DNA from: Actinoplanes sp. NBC_00393
GTDB taxonomy: Bacteria > Actinomycetota > Actinomycetes > Mycobacteriales > Micromonosporaceae
Assembly (NCBI RefSeq): GCF_036053395.1
Contig: NZ_CP107942.1
Location: forward strand, 6,404,501 to 6,468,500
Direction: 5' to 3'
Length of the DNA stretch: 64,000 bases
The translations under genes and the position numbers were made by a program. Positions 16,565 through 23,760 of this stretch are shown one piece after another (the first letter of the stretch is position 1; the number at the start of each line of letters is the position of its first letter). Below the pieces are notes generated by a model. That model made no database searches. It was not told the origin of the DNA and saw nothing but the letters and a program-made list of their open reading frames with translations.

Positions 16565-17578
16565 ATGGCTTACGTGAATCCGTCGGGTGAGTTCGCCCGT
16601 GATCAGCGTTATATCGGGACCCGGATCACTGCTGACGGGCGCGATGGTTATCCCGTGGAAGCGGGGCGGTATCGGCTGGTGGTGAGCCGGGCCTGTCCGT
16701 GGGCGAATCGGGCGATCATCGTGCGGCGGCTGCTCGGGCTGGAGGATGTGCTGTCGATGGGGGTGGCCGGGCCGACGCATGATGAGCGGAGCTGGACGTT
16801 TGATCTGGATCCGGGTGGGCGGGATCCGGTTCTGGGGATCGAGCGGCTGCAGGAGGCGTTTCTCGCGCGGTTCCCGGACTATGACAAGGGAATCACCGTT
16901 CCGGCGATCGTGGACGTGCCGAGCGGGCAGGTTGTCACCAATGACTTCGCGCAGATCACCATTGATCTGTCGCTGGAGTGGGCGAAATATCACCGGGACG
17001 GAGCGCCGCGGCTTTATCCGACAGAGCTGCGTGAAGAGATCGACGCGGTCAATCAGGTGGTTTATAAAGACGTCAACAACGGTGTTTACCGGGCCGGGTT
17101 CGCGGGGTCTCAGGAAGCCTATGAATCGGCCTATTCGCGGTTGTTCGAGCGGCTGGACTGGCTGTCAGCACGCCTGGAAGGGCAGCGCTATCTGGTCGGG
17201 GACACAATCACCGAGGCGGATGTCCGGCTGTTCACGACGCTGGTCCGGTTCGATGCCGTCTACCACAATCACTTCAAATGCAATCGGTCGAAGCTCAGCG
17301 AGATGCCGGTGTTGTGGGCCTACGCGCGTGACCTTTTCCAGACGCCCGGCTTCGGTGACACGATCGATTTCGTGCACATCAAGCAGCATTATTACGAGGT
17401 TCACCGGGACATCAATCCCACCGGGATCGTGCCGGCCGGGCCGGACCTCAGCGGCTGGCTGACGCCGCACGGGCGGGCGGAGCTGGGCGGTCGCCCGTTC
17501 GGCGACGGGACGCCGCCCTCGCCGCCGTCGGCGGCCGAGACTGTCCCGCCGCAGCACCGCGCTGTCAGCGATCGTTGA
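16565..17578 (+). CDS. Glutathionyl-hydroquinone reductase-like (xi-class GST) protein
   Basis: This is a 337-residue protein of the xi-class glutathione transferase family (ECM4/YqjG/PcpF group). The catalytic cysteine is at residue 44 in SRACPWANR, followed by the thioredoxin-fold part and an all-helical C-terminal domain with YESAYSRLFERLDWLSARL and LVGDTITEADVRLFTTLVRFD, as in the family. These enzymes reduce thiol conjugates of hydroquinones. Actinomycetes make mycothiol rather than glutathione, so the thiol used here may differ; that is inference. The ATG at 16565 has GAGGGAGGG directly upstream. Its last 14 bases overlap the end of the convergent MarR gene. Confidence 0.88.
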   Translation: MAYVNPSGEFARDQRYIGTRITADGRDGYPVEAGRYRLVVSRACPWANRAIIVRRLLGLEDVLSMGVAGPTHDERSWTFDLDPGGRDPVLGIERLQEAFLARFPDYDKGITVPAIVDVPSGQVVTNDFAQITIDLSLEWAKYHRDGAPRLYPTELREEIDAVNQVVYKDVNNGVYRAGFAGSQEAYESAYSRLFERLDWLSARLEGQRYLVGDTITEADVRLFTTLVRFDAVYHNHFKCNRSKLSEMPVLWAYARDLFQTPGFGDTIDFVHIKQHYYEVHRDINPTGIVPAGPDLSGWLTPHGRAELGGRPFGDGTPPSPPSAAETVPPQHRAVSDR

Positions 17579-18050
17579 GCAGCTCCCGGAGCAGGTCGTT
17601 GAGCTGGGTCCGCCTCGCCGCCGGCAGGTGATCGAGCAGGCGTTGCTGTTCGGCGAGGCCGGCGGCGACCGCCTCGTCGGCAAGGTGCCGGCCCTTCGGG
17701 GTGAGGCGGACCAGGACGCCGCGCCGGTCGTCGGGCGCGGGCGAGCGGGCCACCAGGCCGGCCTTCTCCAGGCGGTCCAGGCGAGCGGTGGTGCCGCCGG
17801 TGCTCAGCATCATCGAGGCGGCGAGCGCGCCCGGGGAGAGCTGGAACGGCTCGCCGGAGCGGCGCAGCGTGGCGAGCACGTCGAACTCGGGGCGGCCGAT
17901 GCCGTACGCCGCATACGCCTTCTCGACCGCGTCGCCGGCCAACCGTGACAGCCGGTAGATCCGGCCGAACACGCCCATCGCCTCGGTGTCCAGGTCGGGG
18001 CGCTCGCGTGCCCACTGCTCGAGGATCCGATCCACGCCGTCGCTCATCAC
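17565..18050 (-). CDS. MarR-family transcriptional regulator
   Basis: This is a 161-residue winged-helix regulator. It shows GIGRPEFDVLATLRRSG, the recognition region LSPGALAASMMLSTGGTTAR, the conserved LDRLEKAGLVAR and the wing PDDRRGVLVRLTPKG. MarR dimers usually repress adjacent genes and are released by small phenolic or drug-like ligands. It is divergent from the EamA transporter (75-base gap) and converges on the hydroquinone-reductase-like gene, so one or both are likely targets. Tandem ATGs at 18050 and 18047 leave the exact start open by one codon. The gap contains TCTCGA/TCGAGA-type half-sites (GTATCTTTACATCGAGATAC around 18075-18094) that could form the operator. Confidence 0.92.
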   Translation of the reverse strand: MMSDGVDRILEQWARERPDLDTEAMGVFGRIYRLSRLAGDAVEKAYAAYGIGRPEFDVLATLRRSGEPFQLSPGALAASMMLSTGGTTARLDRLEKAGLVARSPAPDDRRGVLVRLTPKGRHLADEAVAAGLAEQQRLLDHLPAARRTQLNDLLRELLNDR

Positions 18051-18125
18051 CCCATTATCTCGATGACAAACTTCTCGACAAGAGGTATCTTTACATCGAG
18101 ATACTTTCTATCGAGGGAGTTCGCC

Positions 18126-19412
18126 ATGCGGGTCCTGCTGGTCACGGCGCTCACCCCCGCCGTGTGGGGGACGACGTACGCGGTGACGACCGAATTCCTC
18201 CCGCCGGGCCGGCCCCTGCTCGCGGGTCTCCTGCGCGCTCTGCCGGCCGGGTTGCTTCTGCTCGCGATCACTCGTGAGCTGCCCCGCGGCGCCTGGTGGT
18301 GGAAGTCCGCGGTGCTCGGGGCCCTCAACATCGGCATCTTCTTCGCGTTGCTGTTCGTCACGGCCTATCGGTTGCCCGGCGGCATGGCAGCGGTCCTCGG
18401 CGCGGTTCAGCCCCTGCTCGTCGCCGGGCTGAGTGTGCTTCTGCTGACCGAGCGCGTGGCTGTGCGTACCGTGATCGCGGGTCTTCTCGGCGCCATCGGT
18501 GTCGGACTCGCCGTGCTCACCGCAAGCGCCCGCCTGGATGCGATCGGCGTGCTTGCCGGCCTGGCCGGCGCCGCCTCGATGGCGCTCGGCCTGGTCCTCA
18601 CCAAGCGCTGGGGCCGCCCCTCGGTCTCGCTGCTCACCGCCACCGGGTGGCAACTCACCGCCGGCGGGCTCCTTCTGATCCCGGTCACATTGATGGTCGA
18701 GGGAGTGCCGGGGTCGCTCTCCATGACAAATCTGACCGGGTACGCCTACCTGTCGCTGATCGGGACCGCGCTGGCGTACACGATCTGGTTCCGTGGTCTG
18801 GAACGTCTGCCCGCGGCGAAGGTCTCGCTGCTCGCCCAGCTCTCACCGGTGACCGCGACCCTGGTCGGGTGGGCCGCGCTGGACCAGTCGCTGACGCCGG
18901 TGCAGCTGGCCGGGATGCTGCTGGCCTTCGGTGCCGTGCTGTGGGGTCAGTCAGTGCATGTCCGCGCTGGTGACCACCCGGTTCGCGAAGCCGGTTCGGG
19001 CGGCGCGCAGCATGGCCCGGCCGAGCTCGTCGGTGGTGACGATGTGCTTCGGGACGACCCGCCGCAGGACCGGGACCAGCGGTGCGGTGAACGAGTAAGC
19101 GGTGTTGTACCAGCCGGTCTTGGAACGGACGCCCTGGGTCGGCTGGATGAAACCGGGACGAAAGGCGTAGCCGTTCGGGAAGAGCTCCATGATCTCGTTC
19201 TCGGTGCGGCCCTTGACGCGTGCCCACATGAGCCGGCCGTTCGCGTCGGTGCCGGCGCCGGAGACGTAGATGAAGGTCAGGTCCGGGTTCAGCCGCGCCA
19301 GCGTGCGGGCGGCTGCCATCGGGAAGTCGTAGGAGACCCGCGTGTAGGCGGCCTCGTCCAGACCGACCGAGGAGACGCCGAGGCAGTAGAAGCAGGCGTC
19401 GTACCCCGGTAG
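18126..19412 (+). CDS. EamA/DMT-family transporter with abnormal 3' extension
   Basis: This is an inner-membrane transporter of the drug/metabolite superfamily with ten hydrophobic segments in two EamA halves. The first begins at MRVLLVTALTPAVWGTTYAV and the second with LAGLAGAASMALGLVLTKRWG. The ATG at 18126 has GAGGGAG six bases upstream. The recognisable protein ends at about residue 280 (AGMLLAFGAVLWGQS), as expected for the family. No in-frame stop follows, and the frame runs to 19412, adding about 150 hydrophilic residues that are only the antisense of the convergent gene at 18951-19595. A shift of frame near 18950 would give a stop at 18973. It is probably controlled by the divergent MarR regulator; the substrate is unknown. 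Confidence 0.8.
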   Translation: MRVLLVTALTPAVWGTTYAVTTEFLPPGRPLLAGLLRALPAGLLLLAITRELPRGAWWWKSAVLGALNIGIFFALLFVTAYRLPGGMAAVLGAVQPLLVAGLSVLLLTERVAVRTVIAGLLGAIGVGLAVLTASARLDAIGVLAGLAGAASMALGLVLTKRWGRPSVSLLTATGWQLTAGGLLLIPVTLMVEGVPGSLSMTNLTGYAYLSLIGTALAYTIWFRGLERLPAAKVSLLAQLSPVTATLVGWAALDQSLTPVQLAGMLLAFGAVLWGQSVHVRAGDHPVREAGSGGAQHGPAELVGGDDVLRDDPPQDRDQRCGERVSGVVPAGLGTDALGRLDETGTKGVAVREELHDLVLGAALDACPHEPAVRVGAGAGDVDEGQVRVQPRQRAGGCHREVVGDPRVGGLVQTDRGDAEAVEAGVVPR

Positions 19413-19595
19413 CTGTCCCTCGATCGGGGACAGATCGGTGAAGTCGGCGAGCGTGACCTCGTGCAGTTTCGGGTGTTTGATCCCCGTCGGTGAACGGGTC
19501 ACCACCAGCACCTCGGTCACGTCGGGGGCGAGCAGGCTCTCCCGCAGGACACCCTGACCCACCATCCCGGTCGCCCCGAAGACGATCACGCGCAT
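18951..19595 (-). CDS. NAD(P)H-binding short-chain/epimerase-like protein
   Basis: This is a 214-residue Rossmann-fold protein. The nucleotide-binding motif GATGMVGQG is at residues 7-15, followed by a basic residue that suits NADP (VTRSPT). The body includes DACFYCLGVSSVG, TFIYVSGAGTD and WARVKGRTENEIM, the last giving a lysine as in the atypical SDR/NAD-dependent epimerase group. No substrate can be assigned. The ATG at 19595 has GGAGGAGCG upstream. The gene overlaps 462 bases of the antisense extension of the EamA frame and is divergent from the SWIM-protein operon with a gap of 50 bases. Confidence 0.82.
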   Translation of the reverse strand: MRVIVFGATGMVGQGVLRESLLAPDVTEVLVVTRSPTGIKHPKLHEVTLADFTDLSPIEGQLPGYDACFYCLGVSSVGLDEAAYTRVSYDFPMAAARTLARLNPDLTFIYVSGAGTDANGRLMWARVKGRTENEIMELFPNGYAFRPGFIQPTQGVRSKTGWYNTAYSFTAPLVPVLRRVVPKHIVTTDELGRAMLRAARTGFANRVVTSADMH

Positions 19596-19645
19596 GCCCG
19601 CTCCTCCGGCCCGAAAACGTCGTACCCCCGGCCTAGGGTCTCACC

Positions 19646-22600
19646 GTGGAAGTTGAACGATGGTCCATCGCCCAGGTCGAGGCTCTCGCACCCGACGCGG
19701 GTTCGCTGCGGAATGCGCGGGGCGTCACCGGTCAGTTCTCCGCGTCCGGGCAGCTCGGCGACATCCTCTGGGGAGTCTGCCGCAGCTATCAGGTCGCGGC
19801 TGATCTGTCCGGGCCGGCGTTCAAATGTTCCTGCCCAAGTCGCAAGATCCCTTGTAAACACGTGCTCGGGCTGCTGCTGCGCTGGGCTGCGGCCGGGGTG
19901 GACGCTGGTCCGGCGCCCGAGTTCGCCTCCGGCTGGCAGGCCGCGCGGGCGGCCCGGGCCAAGCCACGCGCGGCCTCCACACCGGATCCGGTCGCCGCGG
20001 CGAAACGGGCGCAGGAGCGGGCCGAGCGGGTGGCCGGCGGGATGAGCGAGTTGCGCCGCTGGCTCGACGACCAGGTCGAGCAGGGGCTGGCCGGGTTCGC
20101 CCGGGCCGGCCGGCAGGCGTTCGAGCCGATGGCGGCCCGGCTGGTCGACGCGCAGGCGCCCGGTGCGGCCGGCGCGCTCCGCCGGCTCGGTGGCGTCGCC
20201 GGCATCGGCCCGCAGTGGGCCGACCGGGTCCTCGGCGAGCTGGCGATGCTCCGGCTGCTGGTCACCGCCCACTCCCGGCTGGACGCGCTCGACCCAGCCC
20301 TGGCCGCGACGGTGCGCTCCCGGATCGGCTTTCCCACCTCCACCGAAGACGTGCTGGCCGGCCCACGGGTGTCCGACCGCTGGCAGGTCCTCGGCCGGAT
20401 CGACTCCGACGACGGCGCGCTGACCACCCGGCGCACCTGGCTGCGCGGTTCCGCGACCGGCCGGTTCGCGCTGGTGCTGTCGTTCGCCGCGCCCGGCCAG
20501 TCACTCGCCGCCGATCTGGTGCCGGGCACCGAGTTCCGCGGCGACCTCTGCTTCTATCCCGGCTCCGCGCCGCTGCGCGCGCTCGTCGCCGAGCGCGTCT
20601 CCGCGGCCGAGCCGTTCGGCTCGCCTGATGGCGCCGGGCCGATCTCGGCGGCCCTCTCCGGCTGGGCATCGATCCTGGCCGCAGAGCCATGGCGGTACGA
20701 CGGACCCGTGCTTCTCGCCGACGCGGTTCCCGGGGTGGGCGGTTACCTGGTAGACGGTTTTGGCGCTGCCTTGCCGATCGCGCCGGGTCACCGGGAGCCG
20801 TGGTGGCTGCTTGCCGCTGCGGGAGCCGCGCCCGCGACGGTGGCGGCGGAGTGGTCGCCGGCCGGGTTGCGGCCGTTGGCAGCGTGGGTGGACGGGTCGT
20901 TCGTGCCGGCCGGTGCAGCGGTTCCTGCGGCGCCGGGGCGGCGTGATCCGGAGTTGCCTGCGGAACTGCTGGCTGCTGCCCTGGTCGGGACTGGGCGGCG
21001 GCCCTGGTCCGGCCGGTCGGTTCGGGTCGGCTCGCTTACGGTCGAGCTCGGCGCGGCCTCTCCTGCGCTTCCCGGCTCCGGCTCGCCTGCTCCTGCGCTT
21101 CCCGGCTCCGGCCCGCCTGCTCCTGCGCTGCCCGGCTCCGGCTCGCCTGCGGAGGCTGATCTCGCGCCGTCACCTTCGCCGACCGGCTCGGCCTTCCCGC
21201 CCACGCACAATGCCGCGGGTGCGCTGCTCGAGGCCGCGGCCGTTGCCTTGACCTGCCGTCGGGCCGGTGTGGTCCCGGAGCGTGGGCGGGAGCCTGTTCC
21301 CGCGGCGCCCGCTGAGACCGACGGCCTTCTGCCGCCGGTCGCGGCCGCTCGGCTGGCCCGGATCCTCGGTGGGGGCGCACCCGGGGGCAGCCATCTCGAG
21401 CAGGAGCTGCTCGCGCAATGGCTGGGTGCGGCCGCTGCCCGCGGTGGGCTGGTGCCGCCGGCCATGCTGCCGGCCCTTCTCGATGCCGGCCGGCGCAACA
21501 CGGCGATTCGCACTGAGCTGGCCCAGGTGGCCGGGCGGCGCGGCGCTTGGCTGGCCGGGCAGCGCGGTGACTGGCGCTGGCTGCTCGACGAGACCCTCCC
21601 GGTGACCGTGGCCGACTGGCAGACCGCCACGACCGGTGAGCGGCTCAGTCATGTGGCCTCGCTTCGGCGTACTGATCCGGATCAGGCCCGGGAGCTTGTG
21701 GAGGGCTTGTGGAAAACGGAGTCCTCGGAGAATCGGGTCCGCTATCTCGGCACTTTCGTCACCGGGCTGTCGCTTCGGGATGAGCCGCTGTTGGAGGCTG
21801 CTCTCGATGATCGCCGGAAGGAGGTGCGGGAGGAGGCCCTCGATCTGCTTCGTCACCTGCCGGGTGCGGAGCTCGGCAAGCGGATGGCCTCGCGGGCGCA
21901 TGCTGCAGTCCGCCTGACCGGCGGGCCGTTCTCTCTCGCTGGGCCTGACTCGCAGGCCAAGCCGCCCTCCTCCCCTGCCGGGCCGGGCGCGCAGGCCCGG
22001 CCTCCCGCAGTTGCCGGGCCGGGCTCGCAGGCCGGGCCGGTTCGGCTTCTTGTCGAGCCGCCGGAGGAGCTGGATCCGGCGTTGCGGCGCGACGGGGTCG
22101 GTGCCGCGCCCATGCGTGGGATCGGGGCCGGCGCCTGGCTTCTGGAGGAAGTCGTGGCGGGCACGCCGCTGGAGACCTGGACCGACCTGGACCCGGCCGG
22201 CTATCTGGCGCTCGCCCGCAACCACGACTGGGCCACCCCGCTGCTGCACGGCTGGGCCAAGGCGGCCGTCACGCAGCGCAACATCGCCTGGGCGGTTGCG
22301 CTGCTCGACAGCGACTCCGGCACACTGCGGGAAGCGGTGCGCTGGGATCTGCACCTGGTGCTGCCACCGGATCGGCTGGCCCGGCTCGCCGCCGAAGCAT
22401 TGCGGGCGGAGGACGGTTCCGCACACCGGCTCCTCGCTCTGCACCCCGGCCCGTGGCCGGACCATCTCGCGGCCGCTGTGCTGGAGACGGTCGCGGCGCG
22501 GGCGCGTACCGATCGGCACACCTGGCAGCTCGGCGAGCTGTGCCGGACCGCCGCGCTGGCCATGCCCCCGGCGTATGCGGATCTGGCCGGGCGGCTCGCC

Positions 22601-22702
22601 GCCCAGCTGGACCAGCTCGTCGACCCGACCCGGGTGCGGCCGGTGGCCGACCTGGCCCGCACCCTCACCTTCCGCCACGAAATGCTTCAGGAGCTTCTGT
22701 GA
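19646..22702 (+). CDS. SWIM zinc-finger protein, YehQ/DUF5691-like
   Basis: This is a 1018-residue protein. The SWIM zinc finger is near the N-terminus: C61-x-C63 (KCSCPSR) and C70-x-H72 (PCKHVLGLLL). The long remainder is helical, with DUF5691-like features in the second half (EALDLLRHLPGAELG, HDWATPLLHGWAKAAV, FRHEMLQELL at the end). SWIM fingers bind DNA or proteins. It heads an operon equivalent to E. coli yehLMPQ, where YehQ is the SWIM member; function there is not established. The GTG at 19646 is the only good start near the SWIM domain. A proline-rich linker at about residues 472-505 is encoded by three exact-length 30-bp repeats (21061-21150), and a second linker lies near 21940-22040. 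Confidence 0.85.
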   Translation: MEVERWSIAQVEALAPDAGSLRNARGVTGQFSASGQLGDILWGVCRSYQVAADLSGPAFKCSCPSRKIPCKHVLGLLLRWAAAGVDAGPAPEFASGWQAARAARAKPRAASTPDPVAAAKRAQERAERVAGGMSELRRWLDDQVEQGLAGFARAGRQAFEPMAARLVDAQAPGAAGALRRLGGVAGIGPQWADRVLGELAMLRLLVTAHSRLDALDPALAATVRSRIGFPTSTEDVLAGPRVSDRWQVLGRIDSDDGALTTRRTWLRGSATGRFALVLSFAAPGQSLAADLVPGTEFRGDLCFYPGSAPLRALVAERVSAAEPFGSPDGAGPISAALSGWASILAAEPWRYDGPVLLADAVPGVGGYLVDGFGAALPIAPGHREPWWLLAAAGAAPATVAAEWSPAGLRPLAAWVDGSFVPAGAAVPAAPGRRDPELPAELLAAALVGTGRRPWSGRSVRVGSLTVELGAASPALPGSGSPAPALPGSGPPAPALPGSGSPAEADLAPSPSPTGSAFPPTHNAAGALLEAAAVALTCRRAGVVPERGREPVPAAPAETDGLLPPVAAARLARILGGGAPGGSHLEQELLAQWLGAAAARGGLVPPAMLPALLDAGRRNTAIRTELAQVAGRRGAWLAGQRGDWRWLLDETLPVTVADWQTATTGERLSHVASLRRTDPDQARELVEGLWKTESSENRVRYLGTFVTGLSLRDEPLLEAALDDRRKEVREEALDLLRHLPGAELGKRMASRAHAAVRLTGGPFSLAGPDSQAKPPSSPAGPGAQARPPAVAGPGSQAGPVRLLVEPPEELDPALRRDGVGAAPMRGIGAGAWLLEEVVAGTPLETWTDLDPAGYLALARNHDWATPLLHGWAKAAVTQRNIAWAVALLDSDSGTLREAVRWDLHLVLPPDRLARLAAEALRAEDGSAHRLLALHPGPWPDHLAAAVLETVAARARTDRHTWQLGELCRTAALAMPPAYADLAGRLAAQLDQLVDPTRVRPVADLARTLTFRHEMLQELL
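21061..21150 (+). repeat. Three 30-bp units inside the SWIM gene
   Basis: Units at 21061, 21091 and 21121 differ at only two positions (TCCTGCGCTTCCCGGCTCCG then GCTCGCCTGC). They encode a 10-residue proline/alanine/serine linker repeat, in frame. Confidence 0.9.
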
Positions 22703-23760
22703 CCGCACTGCGACCGCACGCCGAGGATCAGTACGCCGAGGAACTGGCCCTGCTAGCCGACGCCGACGACCGGCCGCGACCGCCGGGCTGGCGCCTGTCG
22801 CCACAGGCCGTGGTCACCTATCTGCTGGGCGACGGCGCGAAGATCTCCCCGAAGTACGTGGGGCCCCGCCGGCTCATGGAGGTCGCGGTCGCCACCCTGG
22901 CCACCGACCGGGCGCTGCTGCTGCTCGGCGTGCCCGGCACCGCGAAGACCTGGGTCTCCGAGCACCTCGCGGCGGCGATCTCCGGTGACTCGACACTGCT
23001 GGTGCAGGGCACGGCGGGCACCGCAGAGGAGGCGATCCGGTACGGGTGGAACTACGCCCGCCTGCTCGCCGAGGGACCGACCGACGCCGCCCTCGTGCCG
23101 AGCCCGGTGATGCGGGCCATGCAGACCGGCTCGATCGCCCGGCTCGAGGAGCTCACCCGGGTGCCGTCCGACGTGCAGGACGCCCTGATCACCATTCTCT
23201 CCGAGAAGACGCTGCCGTGCTCGGAGCTGAACACCGAGGTGCAGGCCCAGCGCGGCTTCAACCTGATCGCCACCGCCAACGACCGGGACCGCGGGGTCAA
23301 CGAGCTGTCCAGCGCGCTGCGCCGCCGGTTCAACACGGTGGTGCTTCCGGTGCCGGCCAGCGCCGACGACGAGGTGGAGATCGTGGCCCGTCGGGTCGCC
23401 CAGCTCGGCCGGTCGCTGGATCTGCCGGAGGTGCCGGCCGCGCTCGACGAGATCCGCCGGGTCGTCACCGTGTTCCGCGAGCTGCGGAGCGGGATGACCG
23501 AGGACGGGCGTACCAAGCTGAAGTCCCCCACCGGCACGCTCTCCACCGCCGAGGCCATCTCGGTGATCACCAACGGGATGGCGCTCGCCGCGCACTTCGG
23601 CGACGGCACGCTGCACCCGGGCGACGTGGCTGCCGGGATCCTCGGTGCCGTGGTCAAGGACCCGGTCTCCGACGGGGTCGTCTGGCGGGAATACCTGGAG
23701 ACCGTCGTTCGCGAGCGGGACGGCTGGCTCGACTTCTACCGGGCCGCGCGCGATGCCTGA
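22699..23760 (+). CDS. MoxR-family AAA+ ATPase, YehL-like
   Basis: This is a 353-residue AAA+ ATPase. Walker A is GVPGTAKT at residues 77-84. The sensor region ALITILSEKTLPCSEL and the N-A-N-D type sensor-1 (LIATANDRDRGVNELSSALRRRF) include the arginine finger region. MoxR ATPases act with VWA-domain proteins as chaperone-like remodelling machines, with a VWA partner encoded downstream here. The GTG at 22699 overlaps the stop of the SWIM gene (GTGA) and has AGGAG five bases upstream, which fixes the start and shows translational coupling. It corresponds to E. coli YehL. Cytoplasmic. Confidence 0.9.
   Translation: MTALRPHAEDQYAEELALLADADDRPRPPGWRLSPQAVVTYLLGDGAKISPKYVGPRRLMEVAVATLATDRALLLLGVPGTAKTWVSEHLAAAISGDSTLLVQGTAGTAEEAIRYGWNYARLLAEGPTDAALVPSPVMRAMQTGSIARLEELTRVPSDVQDALITILSEKTLPCSELNTEVQAQRGFNLIATANDRDRGVNELSSALRRRFNTVVLPVPASADDEVEIVARRVAQLGRSLDLPEVPAALDEIRRVVTVFRELRSGMTEDGRTKLKSPTGTLSTAEAISVITNGMALAAHFGDGTLHPGDVAAGILGAVVKDPVSDGVVWREYLETVVRERDGWLDFYRAARDA

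Noticed and set aside
15977..16993. 338-codon minus-strand frame with ATHRPSAGF repeats
   Set aside because: Its first third is the antisense of the hydroquinone-reductase-like gene and the rest is the array; no sign of translation.
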